A stretch of DNA of 64,000 nucleotides, from the NCBI RefSeq assembly GCF_040549485.1, contig NZ_JBEPTK010000007.1, positions 186,001 to 250,000 on the forward strand, given 5' to 3'. The DNA comes from Constrictibacter sp. MBR-5 (GTDB lineage: Bacteria > Pseudomonadota > Alphaproteobacteria > JAJUGE01). The notes beneath the pieces were generated by a model. That model worked only from the letters and a program-made list of their open reading frames with translations. It did not search any database and was not told the DNA's origin. The stretch's first letter is position 1. The number at the start of each line of letters is the position of its first letter. Positions 53,801 to 62,215 of this stretch are shown here, in pieces. The position numbers were made by a program, and so were the translations under genes.

Positions 53801-54369
53801 AGCACGTCGGCATCGTCGACCGATACCCGGCGCAGATATCCCGTGATCCGGTCGGGGTCCGGCGGCTGCAGCAGATCGGCGATGATCCAGGCGGCGGCGC
53901 TCTCCTCGCCCGCCGCGGCAGCGTCGGCCTTCACGGCTTCCCCCGACGGCGGATCGGCAGGCTGGTCGAGGCCCAACTGGACGGAACCAGATTCGGAGCG
54001 GGACAGCCGCACCCGCACCCCGCTCAGCTCGATCGCCTGCGGCGCGATCATCCCCCGCGCGAGAGCCCGCGAACTGAGCGTCAGGCGCAGCCGCGGCGTG
54101 CCCGCCACCGAAACGCCCGCGCCGTCGACGACCCGCACGCCCTCGGCCTGAAGCTGGAGGAAGCCGACGGGGTCGACGAGCACGCGGTCGACCCGCACGA
54201 AGAGGCCGCGCTCGGGCTGGCTCAGCGCGCGCTCGATCGGCGCGACGAGGAGATCCAATGCGATCGGACCCTGCGACATCCGCCAGGCGATAAGCCCGAC
54301 CAGCACGAGCAGCCCCGTGACGCCGGCGGCCAGACTCCATGCCAGCGAGCGGAAAATCCGGGATCTCAA
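50818..54369 (-). CDS. YhdP-like AsmA-superfamily envelope protein (DUF3971)
   Basis: A protein of 1183 residues with one N-terminal membrane anchor (residues 8-30) and a very long periplasmic part of repetitive beta structure, ending in an AsmA C-terminal-like domain (about 1000-1150). The layout matches YhdP/AsmA proteins, which form long grooves that carry phospholipids to the outer membrane. The start is TTG at 54369, since no ATG or GTG fits between here and residue 31. It diverges from glnE with about 53 bases between the two starts. Confidence 0.85.
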   Translation of the reverse strand: MRSRIFRSLAWSLAAGVTGLLVLVGLIAWRMSQGPIALDLLVAPIERALSQPERGLFVRVDRVLVDPVGFLQLQAEGVRVVDGAGVSVAGTPRLRLTLSSRALARGMIAPQAIELSGVRVRLSRSESGSVQLGLDQPADPPSGEAVKADAAAAGEESAAAWIIADLLQPPDPDRITGYLRRVSVDDADVLMRDAQLKRSWRIPDADFELLRGDSDVVASIGGVLDVDGRPQRTQIKARLDLATAVAEVSVSLGDVRPDIVTQILPVLGFLSAFDAPISGDLAFRVTRRGGIENADVHLTAGAGSVGVPGTGRSLPLRGMVLRGATAGAGRFEVAEFTLDAAGQQIAATGDLRWSEEGSRAVIRFVGLNPTVLAAFAPDLAPAAGIDLPLDGWVDAFMPTGVTPEKIAFGLRSDGGRIAWGDLFPEPVRISGLEIDGTADLAAGRLRLDRLSLGLGGPRVEGSAVLQTVDGGAAVQAAVKARDVPTNELKRLWPRGVAKGARGWVLEHLSNGGVSEANARVALVLAGEGPSVAMASVSGEMRIDGVTAVYWDPLPPFEDVGGTATFTEDRFDLHVDGGRYRNIRVRGGDMAFTNLNDGRDREFADIKVDIEGPLSEIIAVLDRPPLGYAKWLGVAPAEVGGTARASLGVQLPLLQHVSLDQIEIAANADLSGVRWPDAALGQDLRDGALKLRLDKASMDLVGRGTLAGAPVELDLHEVFAGGTRLKARATVDDAARRRLGYDLVPYLTGPVDVRVDMEGRRSRSAITARADLSQAALAVSEAGWKKPAGVAAQAEADIVLTDGRMSAIDRFALTAPGASVDGRAAVDPATGDWRRIDARRLRLGERTDLALSVSRGADAGLHIDARGAAIDLAPLIAARDEGDGPAGDRAVTEEPAGEPGPPIAVVADIGRVWVSDALPIDRVAGHVRWHDGPGPGDLRGLVGGTAPVRYLASAADGRLHVALTGQDFGRTLRAAGLFDTIAGGPFTLSATRPLAAPRTSSSGAGGARYVGKLDVEAFRLVKAPLAARLFAAAALTGLADLASADEGVAFAGLTAPFTYGEGKLDLEPGRAFGSSVGMTWRGGLDFRAETADVVGTLVPFYAVNRVLGAVPLLGDILTGGEGGGLFAVTYALEGPLDEPDLSVNPLSILAPGFLRGLFGAITDGRREDWDPSADPAWQDSGKPN

Positions 54370-54422
54370 GATGAGGTTTCGCCCCAGGACGAGCTTGACC
54401 GCGCTCGCCGCTTTCGCTCAGT

Positions 54423-57416
54423 GTGCCTCCAGATTTCGACAAGATGGCCATGTTCCTGGACGGCATCAAGGAAATGCCGCTGCCCGCCAGCGCGCAGGCG
54501 GCGGCGACCGGTCTCACCGCCTGGGCGGATGCGGCACGGCGGGGCGAGGATGCGGCACTGGCCGCCCGGGCCGAGGCCGTCGCCGTGCATCCGGCGGGCC
54601 GGGCGCTGCTCGAAGGCATCTTCGGCTGCAGCCCCCACCTCACCGCCGAGATGACGCGCGACCCGGCCTTCGCCTGCGGCCTGCTCGAGACCGGGCCCGA
54701 TGCCGCGTTCGACGCCGCGATGGCGGAACTCGCGGCCCTGCCGGCGACGCCGCTGCCGAACGATGCCGTGATGACGGCGCTCCGCCGCGGCAAGCGACGC
54801 GGCAGCCTTGCGATCGCGCTCGCCGACATCACCGGCACCTGGCCGCTCGAACGGGTGACCGACGCCCTGAGCCGGCTCGCCGAGGCGACGCTCGACGGGG
54901 CCGTCGCCCGGGTGCTGCGGGAGGCGGCGGAGCTGCGTGGGATAGACATGCCGGAACAGGGCGACCCGCTACCGGACTGCGGGCTGATCGTGCTCGGCAT
55001 GGGCAAGCTCGGCGCCGGCGAACTCAACTATTCCAGCGACGTCGACCTCATCCTTCTCTACGACGAGGAGCGGGTCCGGACGTCGAAGCCCGACCGGCTG
55101 AACCAGACCTTCGTGCGCATGGCCCGCAACCTCGTCCGCCTGATGAGCGAGCGCACCGCCGACGGCTACGTCTTCCGCACCGACCTGCGGCTGCGGCCGG
55201 ACCCGGCATCGACACCGCTCGCCATGTCGACCCAGGCGGCGGAGGCTTATTACGAGAGCATGGGGCAGAACTGGGAGCGTGCCGCCATGCTGAAGGCGCG
55301 TCCGGTCGCCGGCGACCGGACTGCCGGCGAGGCCTTCCTGCAGCACCTGCGGCCGTTCGTCTGGCGCCGCAGCCTGGACTTCGAGACGATCCGCGACATC
55401 CACTCGATCAAGCGGCAGATCAACGCGCACCGCGGCGGTGCGAGCATCGCGGTCGCCGGCCACAACGTGAAGCTCGGCCGCGGCGGCATCCGCGAGATCG
55501 AGTTCTTCGCCCAGACGCAGCAACTCATCTGGGGCGGCCGCGATCCCGCCCTGCGCGAGCGCGCCACGGTGCCCGCCCTCGCCGCCCTGGCGGCGGCCGG
55601 CCATATAGACGACGCCGCGCGCGACGAGATGGCCGAGGCCTACCGTTACCTGCGCCGGGTGGAGCACCGGCTGCAGATGGTCGCCGACCAGCAGACCCAC
55701 AGCCTGCCCGCCGCCGACGGCTTGACGGCGATCGCGCGCTTTCTGGGCTATGCCGACGGCCCGGCCTTTGAACGCGAGATCCGGCAGCGGCTGGAGACCG
55801 TCGAGGGACACTACGCCGTCCTGTTCGAGGAGGAAGCCTCGCTGAGCGGACCGGGGAACCTGGTCTTCACCGGCGCCGACGACGATCCCGACACGATCGA
55901 GACCCTGCGCGGCATGGGGTTCCGCGAACCCGCCACGGTCGCCGGCATGGTGCGCGGCTGGCATCACGGCCGCGTGCGGCCGACGCGTAGCGTGCGCGCC
56001 CGCGAGCTCCTGACCGAGCTGATGCCGACCCTTCTCGGCGAGCTCGCCAAGACTCCTGACCCGGACGCGGCGATCCGCAAGTTCGATGCCTTCCTGGCGG
56101 GCCTTCCGGCGGGCGTGCAGCTCTTCTCGCTGTTCCACGCCAATCCCAGCCTGCTCTCCCTCGTCGCCGAGATCATGGGCGCGTCGCGCCATCTGGCAGA
56201 CCGGCTCAGCCGCCACCCGGTGGTCCTCGACGCTGTGCTGACCGAGGGCTTTTTCGCGCCACCGCCGCCGAAGGCGGAGATCGAGGCCGAACTGAACGAG
56301 GCGTTCGGGCTGGTCGGCGACCTACAGGACGCGCTGGATGCCGCGCGGCGCTGGGCCAACGACCGCAAGTTCCAGATCGGCGTGCAGATGCTGCGCGGCA
56401 CGCTGGACCCGCTCGACGCCTGCCGGGCGCTCTCTGACGTCGCCGACATCGCGATCGCGCGCTTGCAGGCCGCGGTGACCGCCGATTTCGCCGCACAGCA
56501 CGGCGACTTCCCCGACGACGGGCTCGCCGTCGTCGCCTTCGGCAAGCTCGGCAGCCGCGAACTCACCGTGACGTCAGACCTGGATCTGGTCACCGTCTAC
56601 GATGCGCCGGTCGACGCCCGCTCCGGCGGCCCCCGCCCGCTGGCCGCGGCGCCCTATCACATCCGGCTGACCCAGCGCCTGGTCACCGCGATCACCAGCC
56701 AGACCGGCGAAGGCAAGCTCTACGAGGCCGACCTGCGGCTGCGGCCGGCCGGCAACGACGGGCCGCTGGCGACCCACCTCGACTATCTCAGCACCTACGA
56801 ACGCCAGTCCGCCTGGACCTGGGAGCATATGGCGCTGACCCGGGCCCGGCCGATCAGCGGCCCAGCCGCCCTGCAGGAACGGATCAGGGCGCTGCGCGAC
56901 GAGGTGCTGCGCGCCGAGCGCGACCCGTTGCGCCTGCTGGCGGACGTGGCGGGGATGCGCGAGCGGATCGCGAAGTCGAACCGCACGCCCCAGGCGTGGG
57001 ACGTCAAGCACATGCGCGGCGGCCTCATCGACGTCGAGTTCATCGCGCAGTACCTGATCCTCCGGCATGCCCGCGCGCATCCGGAGGTCATCGCCGTCGA
57101 GACACCCGAAGCCTTCCGGCGCCTCGCCGCCGCCGATGTCCTGTCGCAGACGGCCGCCGACGATCTGGTCGCCGCTCACGCGCTGTGGCTCCGGACCCAG
57201 CAGATCCTGCGCCTCACCGCCGACGAGCGCTTCGATGCGGAACAGGCGCCGGAGGCGCTGCGCGAACTGATCTCCCGCGGCGCCGGCTGCGTAGACTTCG
57301 CGGATCTGAGCGAGCGTTTCGCGCACTATGCCGAACGCGCCCGCTCGCTCTACGAGGAGATCGTCGCCGGCCCGGCGGCGGAGATCGCGGACGACACCAC
57401 GGACAGGACGGAGTGA
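54423..57416 (+). CDS. glnE: Bifunctional glutamine synthetase adenylyltransferase/adenylyl-removing enzyme
   Basis: A protein of 997 residues, the normal size. It has two nucleotidyltransferase domains in tandem: the adenylyl-removing half with GMGKLGAGELNYSSDVDLI (Asp pair near 205) and the adenylylating half with AFGKLGSRELTVTSDLDLV (Asp pair near 719). It adjusts glutamine synthetase activity to nitrogen supply in response to PII proteins. The GTG at 54423 gives the longest frame; ATG at 54444 is equally plausible. bcp follows four bases after the stop. Confidence 0.95.
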   Translation: MPPDFDKMAMFLDGIKEMPLPASAQAAATGLTAWADAARRGEDAALAARAEAVAVHPAGRALLEGIFGCSPHLTAEMTRDPAFACGLLETGPDAAFDAAMAELAALPATPLPNDAVMTALRRGKRRGSLAIALADITGTWPLERVTDALSRLAEATLDGAVARVLREAAELRGIDMPEQGDPLPDCGLIVLGMGKLGAGELNYSSDVDLILLYDEERVRTSKPDRLNQTFVRMARNLVRLMSERTADGYVFRTDLRLRPDPASTPLAMSTQAAEAYYESMGQNWERAAMLKARPVAGDRTAGEAFLQHLRPFVWRRSLDFETIRDIHSIKRQINAHRGGASIAVAGHNVKLGRGGIREIEFFAQTQQLIWGGRDPALRERATVPALAALAAAGHIDDAARDEMAEAYRYLRRVEHRLQMVADQQTHSLPAADGLTAIARFLGYADGPAFEREIRQRLETVEGHYAVLFEEEASLSGPGNLVFTGADDDPDTIETLRGMGFREPATVAGMVRGWHHGRVRPTRSVRARELLTELMPTLLGELAKTPDPDAAIRKFDAFLAGLPAGVQLFSLFHANPSLLSLVAEIMGASRHLADRLSRHPVVLDAVLTEGFFAPPPPKAEIEAELNEAFGLVGDLQDALDAARRWANDRKFQIGVQMLRGTLDPLDACRALSDVADIAIARLQAAVTADFAAQHGDFPDDGLAVVAFGKLGSRELTVTSDLDLVTVYDAPVDARSGGPRPLAAAPYHIRLTQRLVTAITSQTGEGKLYEADLRLRPAGNDGPLATHLDYLSTYERQSAWTWEHMALTRARPISGPAALQERIRALRDEVLRAERDPLRLLADVAGMRERIAKSNRTPQAWDVKHMRGGLIDVEFIAQYLILRHARAHPEVIAVETPEAFRRLAAADVLSQTAADDLVAAHALWLRTQQILRLTADERFDAEQAPEALRELISRGAGCVDFADLSERFAHYAERARSLYEEIVAGPAAEIADDTTDRTE

Positions 57417-57420
57417 GGGG

Positions 57421-57885
57421 ATGAGCGTCGAACCCGGCAAGCCCGCACCGGCATTCACGATGAAGACCGACGGCGGCGGCGAGGTCTCGCTGGACGGCCT
57501 GCGCGGCAAGAAGGTGGTGCTGTATTTCTACCCGAAGGACGACACCCCCGGCTGCACCAAGGAGGCCTGCGGCTTCCGCGACAGCATCGCGGATTTCGAG
57601 GCGGCCAACACGGTGCTGATCGGGGTCTCACCGGACGGCGTCGCGTCGCACGACAAGTTCAAGGCGAAGTACCAGCTGCCCTTCACGCTGGGCTCCGACG
57701 CCGAGCATGCCGTCGCCGAGGCCTACGGCTCCTGGGTCGAGAAGAGCATGTACGGCCGCAAGTATATGGGCGTCGACCGATCGACCTTCCTGATCGACGA
57801 GACCGGGCAGCTCAAGGCCGTCTGGCGCAAGGTGAAGGTGCCGGGCCATGTGGAGGAAGTGCTCGCCGCCGCACGCGACGGCTGA
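57421..57885 (+). CDS. bcp: Peroxiredoxin, Bcp/PrxQ type
   Basis: A protein of 154 residues. The peroxidatic Cys is C45 and the resolving Cys is C50 in the PrxQ motif DTPGCTKEACGFRD. FYPKD before the motif and the later YMGVDRSTFLIDETG are typical. It reduces peroxides with thioredoxin and so links to trxB upstream in the window. The ATG is at 57421, with GGAGTGAGGGG upstream overlapping the end of glnE, so the two genes are probably cotranscribed. Confidence 0.95.
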   Translation: MSVEPGKPAPAFTMKTDGGGEVSLDGLRGKKVVLYFYPKDDTPGCTKEACGFRDSIADFEAANTVLIGVSPDGVASHDKFKAKYQLPFTLGSDAEHAVAEAYGSWVEKSMYGRKYMGVDRSTFLIDETGQLKAVWRKVKVPGHVEEVLAAARDG

Positions 57886-57898
57886 GTCCGGCAGCCGA

Positions 57899-58228
57899 TC
57901 ACTCGTCTTCCTTGGCGCTGTTGCCGGCGCGCTGCTGCAACACCTCCTCCAGCGACCGGAGACGGCGTAGCAGATAGGGGCTCACCTCGCGCTGCACCGC
58001 CGACGGGCGGGAGGTGCGCAGTGCCGCTGGCGCCTCCGTGGCCATCGGGGGCGCCTCGCCGGTCTCGCGACCCTCCGGCACCGACCCGCCGAGCGGCTCC
58101 CCGTCGCGTTGGCAGTCGCAGCGGGGATGGCCGGCGGTGCGGTTCGTCAGTGGATCGGGTCCGTACCAAGGCGGGCGCGCCATGATCGGGCGGCCGTGCA
58201 TCAGTCGGTATGCCGGGTTGATGGACAT
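57899..58228 (-). CDS. Hypothetical protein
   Basis: A protein of 109 residues from ATG 58228 (the frame stays open to 58354). It contains MARPPWYGPDPLTNRTAGHPRCDC, a Pro-rich middle, and a charged helical C-terminus (YLLRRLRSLEEVLQQRAGNSAKEDE). I do not recognise the family. The composition, with a coherent helical tail and no stop codons, makes a real gene plausible. It is convergent with bcp, 13 bases apart, and divergent from the small membrane protein gene at 58427. Confidence 0.5.
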   Translation of the reverse strand: MSINPAYRLMHGRPIMARPPWYGPDPLTNRTAGHPRCDCQRDGEPLGGSVPEGRETGEAPPMATEAPAALRTSRPSAVQREVSPYLLRRLRSLEEVLQQRAGNSAKEDE

Positions 58229-58426
58229 CGAGGATCGCCGTGGACGTCCAGCCGCGGGGTTGGATGTCGGCCGCGTCGCATGGAGCGTTGCAATCTGCGA
58301 CGCGATCCGCGCCGCCGGAAGTCGGTTGAGAGGGAGAACAGCGCGGGAATCCAACGGTTCCCGTGCCGGCCCATTTGGTCCGTCGATTGCTTAGCCCGCC
58401 ACGACAGCGCAGACGGAGTACCCACG

Positions 58427-58726
58427 ATGGACCATGCCACCACCCTCACCGTCATCCACGCCGGCTTCGGCGACATCCTGATCCAGGCGGCCATCGTCGC
58501 GGTGGCGGGCCTCTGGGCCTGCGTGCCCTTCTCCGTGTTCGGCGTGCGGCGGCGCCTGGATTCCATCGCGGACGCGCAGCGCGACCATTCGGAAGCGCTC
58601 ACCGAGGAACTTCGGCGTTTCCGCAACCTCGCCGTCACCACCACCGCCGCCCCGGTCCGGCGAGAAACCCCGGAGGCTCCCGCGCCGATGCCGCGCCGCA
58701 GCCCGCGGGTCGTATCCGCGGCCTGA
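58427..58726 (+). CDS. Small single-pass membrane protein, unknown
   Basis: A protein of 99 residues. One membrane segment (about 15-40, GDILIQAAIVAVAGLWACVPFSVFG) is followed by a basic junction (VRRRLDSI), a helical, charged stretch and a Pro/Arg-rich tail. GGAG lies eight bases before the ATG. The topology (short outside N-terminus, basic cytoplasmic tail) follows the positive-inside rule. The family is not recognised. It is convergent with fxsA, 25 bases apart. Confidence 0.62.
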   Translation: MDHATTLTVIHAGFGDILIQAAIVAVAGLWACVPFSVFGVRRRLDSIADAQRDHSEALTEELRRFRNLAVTTTAAPVRRETPEAPAPMPRRSPRVVSAA

Positions 58727-58751
58727 CCGGCTCCCGTCGAATGGGTGCGAT

Positions 58752-59330
58752 CTAGCGGTCCGGCAGGTCCCGCCGGGGCGGCTCGTCGTCGGGCCGGCGC
58801 GGCGGCTCCCGCGGATCGACCTCGTCGAAGTCGCCTTCGATGATCGGCCCGGTGCGGTCGTCACGCGCTGCCCCCGCCCCCCGCCCCCAGGGGCTGCCGC
58901 CGGGGGTACCGCCGAAGGGCCCCGGGTCGGGGCCGCCACCGCCGCCGAAGCCGCCCGTCATGCCCGGCCCCGGCCGCAGAGTGACGTGCCGCATCGCATA
59001 GGCTCGCAGTACCTCGCGAACCGGCGGCAGCAGCAGAAGCAGGCCGACGGCATCGGTGAAGAAGCCCGGCGTCAGCAGCAGCACGCCGCCGATCAGGATG
59101 CACACCCCGTCGAACAGCTCACGCGCCGGAAATCCCCCGCGGTCCAGGGTGGCGCGGGCACTCTGCAGCGCCCGGAAGCCCTGGGATCGCAGCAGCGCCG
59201 TACCGGCGACGGCCGTGGCCAGCACGATCAGCAGGGTGGGGAACAGGCCGATCAGTCCGCCGACCTGGATAAAAATCGCGATCTCGATGATCGGTACGGC
59301 GACGAACGCCAAGAGCACTGCGTATGCCAT
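58752..59330 (-). CDS. fxsA: FxsA family membrane protein
   Basis: A protein of 192 residues. The FxsA domain (about 1-125) starts MAYAVLLAFVAVPIIEIAIFIQVGGLIG and includes GGVLLLTPGFFTDAVGLLLLLPPVR, the family hallmark, with three to four membrane segments. A Gly/Pro/Asp-rich cytoplasmic tail follows. FxsA was named for suppressing F exclusion of phage T7 in E. coli; its normal role is unclear. The start at 59330 has AAGGG five bases before. It diverges from timA, an arrangement usual in alphaproteobacteria. Confidence 0.88.
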   Translation of the reverse strand: MAYAVLLAFVAVPIIEIAIFIQVGGLIGLFPTLLIVLATAVAGTALLRSQGFRALQSARATLDRGGFPARELFDGVCILIGGVLLLTPGFFTDAVGLLLLLPPVREVLRAYAMRHVTLRPGPGMTGGFGGGGGPDPGPFGGTPGGSPWGRGAGAARDDRTGPIIEGDFDEVDPREPPRRPDDEPPRRDLPDR

Positions 59331-59489
59331 CCTTGCCCTTTCCGGGGCGACCACTTATGTCTCTTCGAGCCCTAGTCGTCCGCACTGCCGGCCTGTCGTC
59401 TCGGCATGCAAGGCAACGGGCGTTCTGGTTGCCGGCGCCGGATTTCTCGGGCGTCCCCCGAACGACACCGTCCCACCGGAGCGGTCGTA

Positions 59490-60152
59490 ATGGAAGGCGG
59501 ATTTCCCTTCGTCGACATCATCTTCTTCGCGATGGTCGCCGCCTTTCTTGTGCTGCGCCTGCGGAGTGTGCTCGGCCGTCGTACCGGCAACGAGCGGCCC
59601 CGCAACGCCGGCTATGGGAAACCTGCCGCCGACTCGCGAGCGAACGACAATGTGGTCGCGCTGCCGGACCGCAGCAAGTCGACCGTCGCGGCCGATTCTC
59701 CCGCGGCGGCCGGGCTGGCCCAGATCAAGATCGCCGCACCCGCCTTCAGCGAAGCCGAGTTCCTCAAGGGCGCCCGCGCGGCGTTCGAGATGATCGTCAC
59801 CGCCTTCGCCAACGGCGATCGCGACACCCTGCGGCCGCTCACCAGCGGCGAGGTCTATGCCAATCTGGAGAGCGTCATCCGTGAGCGTGAAGCCGCGGGA
59901 CATGCGCTCGATTCCACCCTGGTGGGCGTGAAGTCGGTGGACATCGTCGGTGCCGGCATCGACGAACGCGAGGCGCACATCACCGTGAAGTTCGTCTCCG
60001 AGCAGGTGAACGTCACCCGTGACGGCGAGGGCGAGGTGGTCTCCGGCCGCACCGATCTGGTCGACGAGGTGACGGACATCTGGACCTTCGCGCGCGACAT
60101 CCGCTCGCAGGATCCCAACTGGTACCTGATCGCCACCCGCACGCCCGAATAG
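59490..60152 (+). CDS. timA: Tim44-like/TimA domain protein
   Basis: A protein of 220 residues. An N-terminal membrane segment (FVDIIFFAMVAAFLVLRLRSVLGRRTG) is followed by a linker of about 50 residues with the NDNVV box common in this family and the Tim44-like domain (about 85-220: FLKGARAAFEMIVTAFANGDRDTLRPLTSGEVYANLESVI ... DPNWYLIATRTPE). The family is the bacterial relative of mitochondrial Tim44 and is placed at the inner membrane. The bacterial function is not settled. It precedes mltA by 11 bases, as in other alphaproteobacteria. Confidence 0.88.
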   Translation: MEGGFPFVDIIFFAMVAAFLVLRLRSVLGRRTGNERPRNAGYGKPAADSRANDNVVALPDRSKSTVAADSPAAAGLAQIKIAAPAFSEAEFLKGARAAFEMIVTAFANGDRDTLRPLTSGEVYANLESVIREREAAGHALDSTLVGVKSVDIVGAGIDEREAHITVKFVSEQVNVTRDGEGEVVSGRTDLVDEVTDIWTFARDIRSQDPNWYLIATRTPE

Positions 60153-60163
60153 GTCGTTCCCCG

Positions 60164-61348
60164 ATGCCGTTCGCGATCCGGGGGCTGCGGCGCCTCGCGG
60201 CGCTGTCGCTTCTGTGTCTCGCCGTCGCCTGCGGCAGGGAGCAGCAGACCGAGACGACCGCCCCCGAACAACCGGACCGGCTGACGCTGGCGGCCGTCGG
60301 CTTTGACGCCCTTCCGGGCTGGGGCGCCGACGATCCCCGCAAGGCGCTCGGCGCCTTCCTCCGCTCCTGCAGCCGCATGGCCGGCCTGCCCGCCGACCGC
60401 GCGATGGGCGACCTGCGCGAGTTCGGCAGCGCCGGCCGGTGGCAGGCGATCTGTCGCGAGGCCGCGGCCGCGAAGCCCGCCGACGCCGCAGCGGCCCGCC
60501 GCTTCTTCGAGGATCGCTTCCGCCCCTGGCGTGCGGCGAACGGCGACGAGGCCGAAGGACTGTTCACCGGCTATTACGAGCCGGAGCTGCGCGGATCGCG
60601 GACCCGGCAGGGTCCCTACACGATCCCCCTCATGAAGCGCCCGCCGGATCTCGTGACCGTCGATCTCGGCGCCTTCCGCGACAGCCTCAAGGGCGAGCGG
60701 ATTGCGGGCCGCATCGTCGACGGCGCGCTCCGCCCCTATGCAGACCGGGCTGCGATCGAGACCGGCGCTCTCGACGGGCGCGGCCTCGAACTGCTCTGGG
60801 TGGACGACCCGGTCGCGGCCTTCTTCCTGCACATCCAGGGGTCGGGTCGCGTCGTGCTTCCCGACGGCGGCGCGGTGCGGGTCGGCTACGCCGCGCAGAA
60901 CGGCCATCGCTACTTCGCGGTGGGTCGCGACCTGATCGAGCGCGGTGCCGTCGCCAAGGAAGACATGTCGCTCCAGGCCATCCGCGACTGGATGCGCGCC
61001 AACCCCGACGAAGCGCCCGCCCTGATGCGGCGCAATCCGTCCTACGTCTTCTTCCGCGAGCTGTCGGGCGAGGGTCCGATCGGCGCGCAGGGCGCCCCCC
61101 TCACCCCCGGCCGCAGCCTCGCCGTGGATCCGCGCTTCGTACCCTATGGCGTGCCGGTCTGGCTGGACGCCGACCATCCACTGACGGACGACCGCCCGAT
61201 CCGCCGCCTGCTGGTCGCCCAGGACACCGGCGGCGCGATCCGGGGCCCCGTCCGCGGCGACCTGTTTTGGGGCGCCGGCGCCGAGGCCGAGGCCGCCGCC
61301 GGGCGCATGAAGTCGCGCGGCGGCTACTACCTCCTGCTGCCGAAGTGA
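60164..61348 (+). CDS. mltA: Membrane-bound lytic murein transglycosylase A
   Basis: A protein of 394 residues. A signal with a lipobox-like AVAC (C23) precedes the MltA domain: FTGYYEPELRGSRTRQGPYTIPLMKRP and the substrate groove around LLWVDDPVAAFFLHIQGSGRV. The C-terminal 3D domain has LLVAQDTGGAIRGPVRGDLFWGAG with the catalytic Asp. It cleaves peptidoglycan glycan strands at the outer membrane. It starts 11 bases after timA. Its end is 27 bases from the end of the convergent GST gene. Confidence 0.95.
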   Translation: MPFAIRGLRRLAALSLLCLAVACGREQQTETTAPEQPDRLTLAAVGFDALPGWGADDPRKALGAFLRSCSRMAGLPADRAMGDLREFGSAGRWQAICREAAAAKPADAAAARRFFEDRFRPWRAANGDEAEGLFTGYYEPELRGSRTRQGPYTIPLMKRPPDLVTVDLGAFRDSLKGERIAGRIVDGALRPYADRAAIETGALDGRGLELLWVDDPVAAFFLHIQGSGRVVLPDGGAVRVGYAAQNGHRYFAVGRDLIERGAVAKEDMSLQAIRDWMRANPDEAPALMRRNPSYVFFRELSGEGPIGAQGAPLTPGRSLAVDPRFVPYGVPVWLDADHPLTDDRPIRRLLVAQDTGGAIRGPVRGDLFWGAGAEAEAAAGRMKSRGGYYLLLPK

Positions 61349-61375
61349 CCCCCGCTCCCCGCGCCCTCCCCCGCG

Positions 61376-62053
61376 TCAGCGGAGCAGGGTCGCGGCGTGG
61401 GCGCCGCGCCGCGTAAGCGTCGCGACGAAGGCCTCCTCGAAGCCGTCCGGCACGGAGCCGCGGACGGTTTCGTCGGCAAGCAGCGCTTCCGACCAGGCGC
61501 GGATCAGCGCGAACGGGCCGAGCAGGCCGCTCTGCAGCCGCCGCTCGACCAGACCGAAGCGCTGCAGGAACGGCGCGTAGGCGGCATCGACGAGACTCAA
61601 CCGCTCGCCGTTGAAGTAGGGGCCGTCGTTGCCCCGCTCCTCCGCCAACGCCTTCTCTACCCGCCCGAGGGCCGATGGCGCAGACTTCAGCCCTTCCTGC
61701 ATCGCCGCCTCGGAGGTGGCGTAGTAGACGCCGCTCAGGGCACGTGCGAAGTCGGGCACGAAGTCCGTCCAGGCCCGGTTGCGGGCCCGCTTCAGTGGAT
61801 CCTCCGGGTGCAGCCGCGGCGACACCGTCTCGTCGAGATATTCGGCGATGGCGTTGGATTCGAAGAGCGGGACGTCGTCGACCCGAAGCACGGGGACCTT
61901 GCCGTGCGGCGAGATTCGCAGGAACCAGTCCGGCTTGTCGCGAAGGTCGATATAGGTCGTCTCGAAGGCGACCCCTTTGGCACGCAGGGCAATCACGGCC
62001 CGCTGTACCCAGGGTCAGGTGATCGAACTCACCAGATGATAGCGAACGCTCAC
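61376..62053 (-). CDS. Glutathione S-transferase with in-frame TGA at the catalytic Cys position (candidate selenoprotein)
   Basis: Read from GTG 62053 (GAGGAG eight bases upstream) the frame gives a start VSVRYHLVSSIT, then TGA at 62015-62017, then PWVQRAVIALRAKG and an intact GST to 61376, 225 residues in all. In homologs I remember, this position is Cys in a C-P-W motif, the catalytic thiol of the Omega/Beta-like group. The rest keeps family features (ISPHGKVPVL and LFESNAIAEYLDE) and no other stop occurs. A hairpin follows the TGA at SECIS distance. The alternatives are a nonsense mutation, a sequencing error, or translation only from GTG 61996, which would lose the first strand of the fold. 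Confidence 0.8.
61981..62005 (-). promoter_or_regulatory. SECIS-like hairpin downstream of the in-frame TGA
   Basis: On the RNA strand of the GST gene, 9 bases after TGA, an arm CAGCGGGC (62005-61998) pairs with GCCCUGCGUG (61990-61981) with bulged U and G on the 3' side. The apical loop is CGUGAUU (7 bases), whose second base is G and lies 19 bases after the UGA. Bacterial SECIS elements typically sit 16-37 bases downstream, have a small loop and a G among the first loop bases. The fit is good but such hairpins also occur by chance in GC-rich genes. Confidence 0.5.
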
Positions 62054-62215
62054 GCGGGATGCTCCTCTGCCCTGTCGATGCTGCCGAAGGTAGCACGACA
62101 GGACGCGGCACGCATCGCCGCATCGGCGCCCTGCGTGCGATCCGACGGATGCCGAGCGGCGTCGGCGTCCCCATCTCATCCTTGCGGAGCGACACGTCCG
62201 CGGCGGGAGAGTCCG

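Noticed and set aside
61376-61996. GST starting at GTG 61996 as an ordinary 206-residue protein
   Set aside because: It lacks the first beta-strand and the catalytic motif of the GST fold; the upstream frame up to GTG 62053 encodes exactly these, interrupted only by TGA.
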